A DNA stretch of 60,698 nt from Actinomadura soli. Its GTDB lineage: Bacteria > Actinomycetota > Actinomycetes > Streptosporangiales > Streptosporangiaceae. The notes beneath the pieces are model-generated. The model did not search any database and was not told where the DNA came from. It saw only the letters and a list, made by a program, of their open reading frames with translations. The stretch covers positions 1 through 60,698 of the forward strand of contig NZ_VCKW01000009.1 in NCBI RefSeq assembly GCF_005889715.1, in the 5' to 3' direction. Positions 1 through 7,560 of the stretch are shown here, piece after piece; the first letter of the stretch is position 1; every line of letters begins with the position of its first letter. A program made the translations under genes and the position numbers.

Positions 1-1008
1 CGGCTGGAACGGGTCGGGCTCGAACAGGTCGTCGGCCAGGTCGCGCTGCCGGCGGTCGGCCTTCTTCGGCTCGTCCTCCAGCAGGGGCGTGTCGTAGGGC
101 GGGGAGTGCTCGCCGACCTCCAGCTCGTCGCCCTCGTCCTTGACGGACTTCCTCTTGCGGCGGCGCTTCTTCGGCGCCTCGCCCTCGCCGTCGCCCTCGC
201 CCTCGTTCGCGTCGCGGGACGGGCGCTGCGGGCGGCCCTGCAGCGTCGCCACCGCCCACAGGTCGGAGACCCGCTCGGGCACGCGGTTGATGGGCGTCGC
301 GGTGACGACCAGGAGGCCGAACCCGGACAGGAGCAGCAGCAGCGGGACGGCCACCCACCCGCTCAGCGCCGCGTCCAGGGGGGCCGACACGACCCAGCCG
401 ATGACGCCGCCCGACTCGCGGACGCCGTCCATGTCCTTCGCGGGCGACGGGACCCCCGCCGCGATGTGCAGGATGCCGAGGACGCCGACGCCGAGCGCGG
501 TCATGCCGATGACGATGCGTCCGGTGTCCTCGTGGTGCTCGGGGTGGCGAAGCGTCCGCCACGCCAGCAGGGCCAGCAGGATGGGCAGGATCATCGCCAT
601 GATGCCGATGCCGCCGCGCACGACCTTCTCCAGCGCGATGGTGACGACGCCGTCCGGGCGGAACCAGGTGACCGAGGCCAGCACGATCGACGAGCCGAGC
701 AGCGCGAGCCCGAGCCCGTCTCGCCGGTGCTCGGGGTCGAGGCTGCGGGCGCCGTGCCCGTAGGCGCGGAAGATCGACCCGACCGCGACCGCCGCGAGCA
801 GGTACAGCTTGAACAGGAGCTTGAAGAACCCGAGCACCGCCTGGGAGATCGGGTCGGGCTTCTGCGGGGAGCGCCCACGGCCCGAGCCGCGGTTCCCCTT
901 CGAGCTGCCGCTCGAACGCTTCCGGGGGGACGACCCGGCGGACTTGCGAGCCGTGCTGCCCCCCGCACGCGAAGAGGTTTTCGTTCCCCCAGACGCACGT
1001 GTGGCCAT
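1..1008 (-). CDS. ftsK: FtsK/SpoIIIE DNA translocase, N-terminal part (runs off left edge)
   Basis: Only the first 336 codons are present; the frame is open to base 1. The start is the ATG at 1008. Residues 1-50 are a basic Ser/Arg/Lys/Gly tail. About five hydrophobic helices follow between residues 55 and 240, then a charged linker with an acidic run and a KKRRRKRK cluster. This is the usual layout of the FtsK membrane domain and linker. The RecA-like motor and gamma domains would lie outside the window. FtsK-type proteins pump chromosomal DNA through the septum during division. The gene follows rnj and dapA on the same strand, the order known from Streptomyces relatives, and that context supports the identification as much as the sequence does. 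A hairpin separates it from rnj, so it may have its own promoter. Confidence 0.85.
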   Translation of the reverse strand, partial: MATRASGGTKTSSRAGGSTARKSAGSSPRKRSSGSSKGNRGSGRGRSPQKPDPISQAVLGFFKLLFKLYLLAAVAVGSIFRAYGHGARSLDPEHRRDGLGLALLGSSIVLASVTWFRPDGVVTIALEKVVRGGIGIMAMILPILLALLAWRTLRHPEHHEDTGRIVIGMTALGVGVLGILHIAAGVPSPAKDMDGVRESGGVIGWVVSAPLDAALSGWVAVPLLLLLSGFGLLVVTATPINRVPERVSDLWAVATLQGRPQRPSRDANEGEGDGEGEAPKKRRRKRKSVKDEGDELEVGEHSPPYDTPLLEDEPKKADRRQRDLADDLFEPDPFQP

Positions 1009-1042
1009 GGTTATGAGAGTAACCAAGGACCCAAGAGGTTCC

Positions 1043-1084
1043 CGGGATGGCGGACGGGCGTGTTGACGCGCGTCCGCCGTCCCG
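1043..1084 (-). terminator. Hairpin between rnj and ftsK
   Basis: CGGGATGGCGGACG (1043-1056) pairs with CGTCCGCCGTCCCG (1071-1084), with one mismatch and a small inner GCG/CGC stem. It begins 16 bases after the rnj stop codon. There is no clear U-tract, so it would be an I-shaped terminator of the kind common in GC-rich actinobacteria, or an RNA-processing stem. Confidence 0.55.
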
Positions 1085-1099
1085 GTACCGGACCTCCGG

Positions 1100-2785
1100 C
1101 TACACCTCGACGACCACCGGAACGATCATCGGGCGGCGGCGGTAGTTGTCGCTGACCCACTTGCCGACGGTGCGGCGGATGAGCTGGCCGATCTGGTGCA
1201 CGTCGTTGACGCCGTCGCCGGCCGCGTCCCGCAGCACGCCCTCGATCCGCTCGATGATCTCCTCGAAGTCCTCGTTCATGATCCCGGCGCCGCGGGCGTG
1301 CACCTCGGGCCCGGCGACGAGCTTGCCGGACGTGGAGTCGATGCCGACGACGATGGACACGAAGCCCTCCTCGCCGAGGATGCGCCGGTCCTTCAGCGAG
1401 GTCTCGGTGACCTCGCCGACCGACAGGCCGTCCACGTAGACGTAGCCTGCGGGCACGGCGCCGACGATCTTGGCGCGGCCGTCGACGAGGTCGACGACGA
1501 CGCCGTCCTCGGCGATGACGATGTTCTCGTCCGGGACGCCGGTGAGCGCCGCGAGCTTGGCGTGCGCGCGCAGGTGCCGCCACTCGCCGTGGATCGGGAC
1601 GAAGTTCGCCGGCTTGGTCACGTTCAGCACGTACAGCAGCTCGCCCGCGGAGGCGTGCCCGGACACGTGCACGAGCGCGTTGCCCTTGTGGATGACGCGC
1701 GCCCCCCACCGGGTGAGCCCGTTGATGACGCGGTTGACGGCGTTCTCGTTGCCCGGGATCAGCGACGACGCGAGCATCACCGTGTCGCGCTCGGTGATGC
1801 GGATCGAGTGGTCGCGGTTCGCCATCCGCGACAGCGCCGACATCGGCTCGCCCTGCGACCCGGTGCACACCAGCACCAGCCGGTCGCCGGGGATGTCGTC
1901 CAGGTCCTTCTGGTCGACCATGATGTCGTCCGGGACGGTGAGGTAGCCGAGCTCGCGCGCGACGCCCATGTTGCGGACCATCGACCGCCCGACGAAGCAG
2001 ACCTTGCGGCCGTTGGCGACGGCGGCGTCCAGGACCTGCTGGACGCGGTGGATGTGCGAGGCGAAGCAGGCGACGATGAGCCGCTCCTGCGCGGTGCGGA
2101 ACACCTCGTCCACCACCGGGCCGATGTTGCGCTCGCTGGTGACGAAGCCCGCCACCTCGGCGTTGGTCGAGTCGGACATCAGCAGGTCGATGCCCTCGGC
2201 GCCGAGCCGCGCGAAGCCGGGCAGGTCGGTGAGCCGGCCGTCCAGCGGAAGCTGGTCCATCTTGAAGTCGCCGGTGTGCAGGACGAGCCCGGCGGGCGTG
2301 CGGATGGCGAGGGCGAGCGCGTCCGGGATCGAGTGGTTGACGGCGAGGAACTCGATGTCGAACGGCCCGAACGTCCGCCGCTCGCCCTCCACCACCACGT
2401 CGGTGACCGGTTTGATGCGGTGCTCGGTCAGCTTGGCCTCGATCAGCGCCAGCGTCAGCCGCGAGCCGACCAGCGGGACGTCGCGGCGCTCGCGCAGGAG
2501 GTACGGGACGGCGCCGATGTGGTCCTCGTGGCCGTGCGTGAGGATGACGGCCTCGATGTCGTCCAGGCGCTCCCTGATGTACTCGAAGTCGGGCAGGATC
2601 AGATCGATTCCGGGTTGCTCGGTCTCGGGGAACAGGACGCCGCAGTCGACGACGAGCAGGCGGCCGCCGTACTCGAACACCGTCATGTTGCGGCCGATCT
2701 CCCCCAGCCCGCCGAGCGCGACGATGCGCAGCCCGCCCTCGGGCGGGGCGGGCGGGTCCGAGAGCTCCGGGTGAGGATGACTCAC
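1100..2785 (-). CDS. rnj: Ribonuclease J
   Basis: A 561-residue metallo-beta-lactamase/beta-CASP ribonuclease, the normal length for actinobacterial RNase J. The zinc motif HGHEDH is at residues 84-89, inside ILTHGHEDHIGAVPYLL, and the N-terminal block IVALGGLGEIGRNM is typical of the family. RNase J has 5'-to-3' exonuclease and endonuclease activity and acts in mRNA decay and rRNA maturation. The start codon overlaps the dapA stop by four bases (ATGA), so the two genes are translationally coupled. The same dapA-rnj pair is seen in Streptomyces and Mycobacterium. A hairpin follows at 1043-1084. Confidence 0.96.
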   Translation of the reverse strand: MSHPHPELSDPPAPPEGGLRIVALGGLGEIGRNMTVFEYGGRLLVVDCGVLFPETEQPGIDLILPDFEYIRERLDDIEAVILTHGHEDHIGAVPYLLRERRDVPLVGSRLTLALIEAKLTEHRIKPVTDVVVEGERRTFGPFDIEFLAVNHSIPDALALAIRTPAGLVLHTGDFKMDQLPLDGRLTDLPGFARLGAEGIDLLMSDSTNAEVAGFVTSERNIGPVVDEVFRTAQERLIVACFASHIHRVQQVLDAAVANGRKVCFVGRSMVRNMGVARELGYLTVPDDIMVDQKDLDDIPGDRLVLVCTGSQGEPMSALSRMANRDHSIRITERDTVMLASSLIPGNENAVNRVINGLTRWGARVIHKGNALVHVSGHASAGELLYVLNVTKPANFVPIHGEWRHLRAHAKLAALTGVPDENIVIAEDGVVVDLVDGRAKIVGAVPAGYVYVDGLSVGEVTETSLKDRRILGEEGFVSIVVGIDSTSGKLVAGPEVHARGAGIMNEDFEEIIERIEGVLRDAAGDGVNDVHQIGQLIRRTVGKWVSDNYRRRPMIVPVVVEV

Positions 2786-3705
2786 CGGGTGACCTCCGGC
2801 ACTTTGACTCCCCCTATCGTGAGGTCTTCACGCAGGCGCGCCGCGAACTCCGGCGAGGCCTCCACGAGCGGCGCGCGAAGCGGGCCGCCGCCGGGAAGGC
2901 CGAGCAGGTTCAGCGCTGCCTTGACGGCGATGGCGCCCTGCGTACGGGTCATGATGGCGGCGACCACGGGCAGCAGCCGCCGATGGATCTGCAGCGCCCG
3001 CGCGTGCTCGCCGGCACGGTAGGTCTCGATCATCTCATGCAGCTCGGTGCCGACGACGTGCCCCACCACGCTGACGAACCCGGCCGCGCCGACCGACAGC
3101 CACGGCAGGTTCAGGTTGTCGTCGCCCGAGTACCAGACGAGGTCGGTCTCCGCCATGACCCTGGACGCGCCGAACAGGTCGCCCTTGGCGTCCTTGACGG
3201 CGACGATCCGCGGGTGCTCGGCGAGCTGCATCAGCGTGTCGTTCTCGATCGGCACGCCGGCGCGTCCGGGGATGTCGTACAGCATGGCCGGCAGGCCCGT
3301 CGCGTCGGCCACCGCCGTGAAGTGGCGGATGAGGCCCTCCTGCGGGGGCTTGTTGTAGTAGGGCGTCACCACGAGCAGCCCGTTCGCGCCGGCGGCCTCG
3401 GCCTGCCGCGCGAGGTTCAGAGTGTGCTCCGTGTGGTTGGTTCCGGCACCGGCGACGATCACGGCGCGGTCGCCGACCGCGTCGATGACCGCGCGCAGAA
3501 GCTGCTGTTTCTCGTCGTCGCTCGTCGTCGGCGACTCGCCGGTCGTCCCGTTGACGACCAGGCCGTCGTGGCGCCGCTCGTCGACCAGGTGGGTCGCGAG
3601 GCGCGCGGCGCCGTCGTAGTCGACGCCGCCGTCCGGCAGGAACGGGGTGACCATAGCGGTCAGCATCCGCCCGAACGGAGCGTCAGGTGTTGTGCTGGGT
3701 GCCAT
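2782..3705 (-). CDS. dapA: 4-hydroxy-tetrahydrodipicolinate synthase
   Basis: A 307-residue class I aldolase that condenses pyruvate with aspartate semialdehyde, the first committed step toward lysine and meso-diaminopimelate. GTTGE is at residues 53-57, the Tyr of MLYDIPGR at 143, and the Schiff-base lysine in VAVKDAKG at 171. Spacing and length are normal. The chosen ATG (3705) has no Shine-Dalgarno; a perfect palindrome (3711-3724) ends six bases before it, so the transcript may be nearly leaderless. A later ATG (MLTAMVTPF, residue 14) is possible. dapB, the next enzyme of the pathway, lies about 15 kb away at 18.3 kb. thyX, often next to dapA in related genomes, is not here. Confidence 0.95.
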   Translation of the reverse strand: MAPSTTPDAPFGRMLTAMVTPFLPDGGVDYDGAARLATHLVDERRHDGLVVNGTTGESPTTSDDEKQQLLRAVIDAVGDRAVIVAGAGTNHTEHTLNLARQAEAAGANGLLVVTPYYNKPPQEGLIRHFTAVADATGLPAMLYDIPGRAGVPIENDTLMQLAEHPRIVAVKDAKGDLFGASRVMAETDLVWYSGDDNLNLPWLSVGAAGFVSVVGHVVGTELHEMIETYRAGEHARALQIHRRLLPVVAAIMTRTQGAIAVKAALNLLGLPGGGPLRAPLVEASPEFAARLREDLTIGGVKVPEVTR

Positions 3706-3710
3706 GCATC

Positions 3711-3724
3711 GAACGGTACCGTTC
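3711..3724 (-). promoter_or_regulatory. Palindrome at the dapA start
   Basis: GAACGGTACCGTTC is a perfect 14-bp palindrome ending six bases upstream of the dapA ATG. Its centre can also be read as a -10-like TACCGT on the minus strand. It could be an operator lying over the promoter. The regulator is unknown. Confidence 0.4.
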
Positions 3725-3794
3725 CGGCCGTACCAGGTGGACCCGCAGGTCCGGCTGAGATCCGAGGCGGTGCGAAGGTGTTACCGGACGCGGC

Positions 3795-3852
3795 GTGGAG
3801 GAAGCCGCCGCCACACGCTCGGGGGTACGCGTGGCGGCGGCTCCACCTCCAC
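3795..3852 (-). terminator. Strong hairpin between the GH18-like gene and dapA
   Basis: GTGGAG (3795-3800) pairs with CTCCAC (3847-3852), and inside it an 11-bp GC stem forms with one further two-base pairing. It lies about 170 bases downstream of the gene ending at 4021. No U-tract is visible. Confidence 0.5.
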
Positions 3853-4020
3853 ATCGTGGCACGCAAATGCGACGTTACGGGGTCAGTCCGGCCACTTCCC
3901 GGACTCGGTTGCGTAACGTGACCCCGCGGTCATCCTGGGCGGCCCGACGTGCGGGTATTCCGGCGGCGGGCCGGATGGGACCGTTCCGCGACCGCCGGGC
4001 CCGCAGCGGTCCGGACGGCC

Positions 4021-5076
4021 TCAGCCGCCGGCGGTCTTCGCCGTCCGGGGCAGCCACGCGGAACGGTAGTGGGCCCATTCGTCCGGTCCGGTGGTCCAGT
4101 CCGCGTACACGCCGACGCCGAACGGGCGCCTGGGCGGCCGCTTCAGATCGTCGATCCCGCGCCGGACGCCGCGCAGCGCGACCGGCAGGTCCTCCGCCCA
4201 GCCCATGAGGGGGCGGTAGGTGGGGACGCCCATGAACACGGTCGTGCGGTCGCCGATGAGCTCCAGCGTGGTGCGGGTGTGGCGGGCGAAGTGCCATCCG
4301 GCGAGGGCCTCGGTCGGCAGCGACACGTCGTAGGTCATGATCGCGACCTGGTCGGCGAGCCCGGCGACGTCGCGCAGGAACTCCTCGGTCGGGCGGGGCG
4401 GCTGGTGGTACCGGCCGCCGCGCGGGAGCAGCGCCTTGTAGAAGGGCTGCGCCTCGTCCATGAGCGTCTGCTGCTCCAGCGCCACCGACAGCAGCTTCCC
4501 CCGCGAGCGGGTCAGCTCGCTGGTCGCCTTCATGAGCGTCATGAACGACGCGTCGTCGGGGTAGATGGGCTCGAAGTCGTAGTGGATGCCGTCGAACCCC
4601 AGGTCGAGGAAGACCTCGTCGGTCTTGAGCACCTGGGCGCGCACGTCCGGATCGTCCAGCTCGATGAGGCCGTCGCCGTCCACGATCCGGATCTGCCCGA
4701 GGTACGCCTGGGCGCGCACGCCCGGCGCGTACTCGCGGACGGCCGCGATCAGCTGCCGGGCGTAGCGGTACTTGCGGGCGGGGACGGTCCCGTCCGCCTC
4801 GAAGGGGCCGGTGTGGAAGAACACGTCGGTGATGCGGTTCCTCCGCAGCAGTTCTCCGAGCGCGCGGTACTCGGCGTCGCTGTGCGGCTCGCCGACCCAC
4901 TGATGCCTCGCCCACAGCGCGTTGGCCTCGGTGCCGCGCGCCTGCGGCTCCTGCTGCCACCACACCCACGCCCCGGCCAGCACGAGCGCCACCAGGCCGA
5001 GCGCGTAGGCGGCGGCCCAGCCCGTCCAGCGCAGCACCCTGCCCGATACCCCACGAACCCGTCCGCTTCTCACCAC
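4021..5076 (-). CDS. Membrane-anchored GH18-like glycoside hydrolase homologue
   Basis: A 351-residue protein with one N-terminal membrane helix (about 20-38) followed by an extracellular domain. FDGIHYDFE (161-169) matches the GH18 active-site signature except that one Asp/Asn position is His; E169 would be the catalytic acid. Other strand/loop blocks (MTYDVSLPTEALAGWHF, TTVFMGVPTYRP) fit a TIM barrel. GH18 enzymes and lectin-like relatives act on N-acetylglucosamine polymers. No chitin-binding domain is present. It could be a cell-wall or glycan hydrolase or a non-catalytic barrel. It stands alone on the minus strand between accessory genes. Confidence 0.7.
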   Translation of the reverse strand: MVRSGRVRGVSGRVLRWTGWAAAYALGLVALVLAGAWVWWQQEPQARGTEANALWARHQWVGEPHSDAEYRALGELLRRNRITDVFFHTGPFEADGTVPARKYRYARQLIAAVREYAPGVRAQAYLGQIRIVDGDGLIELDDPDVRAQVLKTDEVFLDLGFDGIHYDFEPIYPDDASFMTLMKATSELTRSRGKLLSVALEQQTLMDEAQPFYKALLPRGGRYHQPPRPTEEFLRDVAGLADQVAIMTYDVSLPTEALAGWHFARHTRTTLELIGDRTTVFMGVPTYRPLMGWAEDLPVALRGVRRGIDDLKRPPRRPFGVGVYADWTTGPDEWAHYRSAWLPRTAKTAGG

Positions 5077-5335
5077 CCCGCAATGATCCCGGATCTAACC
5101 GGCAGATCGGACACGCCATCTCTCGCTCCGCCCTCGCTCCGCCCAGCCGCCGCCCATGAAACGACCAGGCTTTGGACGTGATCGCGCGCCGCGCGCGGCG
5201 GCCGTTGACAACGGGGGAACCCTGTGATGACCAGGCGGCTCGGCGCCGCGGGCCCACGGTTCCCGACGAGGGCCGCGAGTCCCGGCGGGAGCAGCCCGGA
5301 TCTCACCCGTCCACCGGGATGGAGGTCGAGCCGAC

Positions 5336-5512
5336 ATGCGAGTACGACCGGATCGGGCCGAACCAAGACCTCTGATCAGCACACGCGCCTTAGTGATCAT
5401 CATCGTGGCCGTCGGCGCGGCGGCACTGACCGCCGCCGCTCCGCGGTTCGCGATTCCCATCGGGGTGGGCGTGGGGGTCGTCACCCTCCTCGCCCAGATC
5501 GTCAAGGACTGA
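5336..5512 (+). CDS. Small two-helix membrane protein
   Basis: A 58-codon frame starting at ATG 5336, with a good GGAGG about ten bases upstream. After a basic N-terminus, two hydrophobic stretches (ALVIIIVAVGAAALTAA and IPIGVGVGVVTLLA) predict a hairpin membrane protein ending in QIVKD. Its stop codon abuts the stop of the convergent R2-like gene. I do not recognise a family; the ribosome-binding site and composition are the support. Confidence 0.55.
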   Translation: MRVRPDRAEPRPLISTRALVIIIVAVGAAALTAAAPRFAIPIGVGVGVVTLLAQIVKD

Positions 5513-6538
5513 CTAGAACACCGGAATGATGTCTTCGGGGTCGATCATGGTGACCTCGACCCCGGAGATGTCGAGCTCGGGGATCGCCGGGAACGCGATG
5601 CCCCAGCGCTCGACGATGGCGCGGACGCGGGCGATGGCGACCTTCCAGTTCTCCGCCTGCTCCTCGAACGACAGCACGCCGAGCCCGGCGTCGCGGGCGT
5701 GGTCCATCAGGACGCGGTGGTTGGGGAGGAAGTAGGGCGGCAGGTCCCAGAAGCCGTCCGGCGGCTCCCAGAGGATCATCGACAGGAACACGAACCCGGC
5801 GCGGAGCTGCTTGGTGATCTGGCCCTTGACGTCCTCGGTGAGGCCGGGCCACTCGTTCTCCAGGATGGTCATGCAGATCTGCAGGTGCCGCGACTCGTCC
5901 CGGCCGATCTTCTTGAACATCTCGTCGAAGACCGGGTGCTCGGTCCCCGTGGCCATGCCGCGGAAGAGGGTGGAGGCCGCCATCTCGCCCATCATGAAGC
6001 TGGTGAACAGGACGGCGAGCGAGTACTTGCGGACGGCGGTGTTGTAGCCCTGCCAGTAGCGGCCGCCGTTGTGGTAGAGCCAGCCGATGTTGTTGTGCGC
6101 GGCCTTCTCCAGATCGGTCTCCGGACGCCAGTCGAGCGGGCCGCCCGGCCAGAGCTTGGCGATGGTCCGCTGGCAGCACTCCTCGTGGTTCATCTCGTCG
6201 CGCGTGATCGAGAAGAAGCACTTGCGGACGGGGTCCTCCTCGTGCTGCTCGAACGCGTGGATCGTGGCGCGGGCGAAGACGGCGGGCCCGGAGGCGTCGA
6301 AGTTGGCGAGGACGGCGAACCAGTACATGATCCCGAGCCGCTGCTCCGGCGTGAAGTCGCCGGGGCGCAGGTCGTCCCAGGGCAGGTCGGCGGGGTTCCA
6401 GACCACGCGCTTGGACTTCTCGTAGATGGCGGCGAGCTTGTCGGTCTCGACCCGCCACTCCATCGGGTAGATGTTCGGCTGCGGGATCTCCGGGGCGGGC
6501 CAGAACCCGCCCTCGGGCACGGTCAGCTTGCCGTCCAT
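5513..6538 (-). CDS. R2-like / ferritin-like diiron protein
   Basis: A 341-residue helical protein with the six-ligand pattern of ribonucleotide reductase R2-type diiron proteins: D81, E115 and H118 (DEMNH), E184 (MMGEM), E215 and H218 (RDESRH). The spacing is close to that of class I R2. The residue four after the first His, where R2 carries its radical tyrosine, is Cys122. No nrdA or nrdE partner is near, so a role as a ribonucleotide reductase subunit is unlikely. Two-electron oxidases such as R2lox, AurF and CADD share the fold. The substrate is unknown. It is a single gene, convergent with the small membrane protein at 5336, with the EamA exporter immediately upstream on the same strand. 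Confidence 0.75.
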   Translation of the reverse strand: MDGKLTVPEGGFWPAPEIPQPNIYPMEWRVETDKLAAIYEKSKRVVWNPADLPWDDLRPGDFTPEQRLGIMYWFAVLANFDASGPAVFARATIHAFEQHEEDPVRKCFFSITRDEMNHEECCQRTIAKLWPGGPLDWRPETDLEKAAHNNIGWLYHNGGRYWQGYNTAVRKYSLAVLFTSFMMGEMAASTLFRGMATGTEHPVFDEMFKKIGRDESRHLQICMTILENEWPGLTEDVKGQITKQLRAGFVFLSMILWEPPDGFWDLPPYFLPNHRVLMDHARDAGLGVLSFEEQAENWKVAIARVRAIVERWGIAFPAIPELDISGVEVTMIDPEDIIPVF

Positions 6539-6554
6539 GGACGCCCCCCGGAAG

Positions 6555-7547
6555 TCATCGATGTGTGACGCTCCCTTCCTCCATCGTGCGCGACGGCCGC
6601 GCGTCCCGCAAACCGTCCCGCAGGCCGTCGGGCGACCGGTCGACGCGGGTGCGCTGGGTGAGGGCCACGCAGACCAGCACGGCGACGGCGGCGAGCGCGG
6701 TCGTGGCGTCGATCCGCTCGCCGAGGAGGATGCCCGACCAGAGCAGGGTCATGACGGGCTGGGCGAGCTGGACCTGGCTGGCGCGCGCGATCCCGGCCCG
6801 TGCCAGGCCCTCGTACCAGGCGAAGAAGCCGATGTAGGCGGAGAAGGCGGCGACGTAGGCGAAGCCGAGGGTGGCACGTCCCGTCCACTCGGGATCGGTC
6901 GTCGCGAGGAGCCAGACCGTCACCGGGACGGTGATCGGCGCGGAGAGCACGAGCGCCCAGGAGATGACGCGCCAGCCCGGCATGTCACGGGCGAGCCGCG
7001 CGCCCTCGGTGTAGCCCGCCGCGCAGGTGACCAGCGCGCCGAACAGCAGCAGGTCGGCGGCCGTGACGTGGCCCGCGCCGCGGATCAGCGCGAACCCGGT
7101 GACGCAGACCGCGCCGGCCGCCCCGGCAAGCCAGAACGCGCCGGACGGCCGCTCCCCCGCGCGCAGCACGCCGAACACGGCGGTGACGGCGGGCAGCAGC
7201 CCGACCACGACGGCCGAGTGGGCGGACGAGGCGCCGTTGTCGAGCGCGAGCGTGGAGAGCACCGGGAACCCGAAGATGACGCCGGCGACGACGACCGCGA
7301 ACCCCGCGAGCTGGTCGCGGCGGGGGCGGGGCGCCCGCACCGATAGCAGTACGACGGCGGCGAGAACGCTCGCCGCGGCGGCGCGGCCGACGCCGATGAG
7401 GTACGGGTTCAGCCCGTCCAGCCCGAAGACCGTGCTGGGGATGGTGAAGGAGAAGGTCAGGACGCCGATGGCGGCGAGCCAGAGGCCCCGTCCCTGGCCG
7501 GTGCCCGCTATCGGCGCGGGGGCAGTAGCGCTATCCTTAGTTCTCAT
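6555..7547 (-). CDS. EamA-family (DMT) exporter
   Basis: About 330 residues with ten predicted membrane helices in two EamA repeats, for example GVGRAAAASVLAAVVLLSV in the first half and WSGILLGERIDATTALAAVAVLVCVALT near the end. EamA carriers usually export amino acids, metabolites or drugs. The start is the ATG at 7547, whose codon overlaps the ATG of the divergent MocR gene by two bases. An upstream extension of the frame exists but would run through that gene and is rejected. A -10-like TATCGT lies five bases before the ATG, so the mRNA is probably leaderless. The divergent PLP-binding regulator probably controls this exporter. The R2-like gene lies 16 bases downstream and may be co-transcribed. 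Confidence 0.9.
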   Translation of the reverse strand: MRTKDSATAPAPIAGTGQGRGLWLAAIGVLTFSFTIPSTVFGLDGLNPYLIGVGRAAAASVLAAVVLLSVRAPRPRRDQLAGFAVVVAGVIFGFPVLSTLALDNGASSAHSAVVVGLLPAVTAVFGVLRAGERPSGAFWLAGAAGAVCVTGFALIRGAGHVTAADLLLFGALVTCAAGYTEGARLARDMPGWRVISWALVLSAPITVPVTVWLLATTDPEWTGRATLGFAYVAAFSAYIGFFAWYEGLARAGIARASQVQLAQPVMTLLWSGILLGERIDATTALAAVAVLVCVALTQRTRVDRSPDGLRDGLRDARPSRTMEEGSVTHR

Positions 7548-7560
7548 GAGACACGATAGC
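7507..7560. promoter_or_regulatory. Shared operator/promoter of the exporter and MocR genes
   Basis: GCTATC occurs at 7507-7512 and 7530-7535, and its inverse GATAGC at 7555-7560. Between the last two is the palindrome TCTCATGAGA (7542-7551), whose CATG carries both start codons. TATCCT (7532-7537) is a -10 element for the plus gene and TATCGT (complement of 7553-7558) for the minus gene. Two direct copies plus one inverted copy is the arrangement reported for some MocR regulators such as PdxR. Bound protein would cover both promoters. Confidence 0.6.

Larger units (their letters stand above)
3706..4020. other. Intergenic region upstream of dapA
   Basis: No convincing gene in these 315 bases. 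They hold the dapA palindrome, a very strong hairpin at 3795-3852 whose core is GCCGCCGCCAC/GTGGCGGCGGC, and two competing stems near 3873-3925: CGTTACG (3873) with CGTAACG (3912), and GGGGTCA (3879) with TGACCCC (3919). The strong hairpin probably ends transcripts from the gene to the right. Confidence 0.6.

Noticed and set aside
1196..3022. 608-codon plus-strand open frame
   Set aside because: Antisense to rnj and dapA; Asp/Val/Arg-rich shadow caused by GC codon bias, no recognisable protein.
3873..3925. Riboswitch or attenuator from competing stems upstream of dapA
   Set aside because: The alternative pairings are real but do not match a lysine riboswitch core, and the dapA mRNA seems to start near the ATG.
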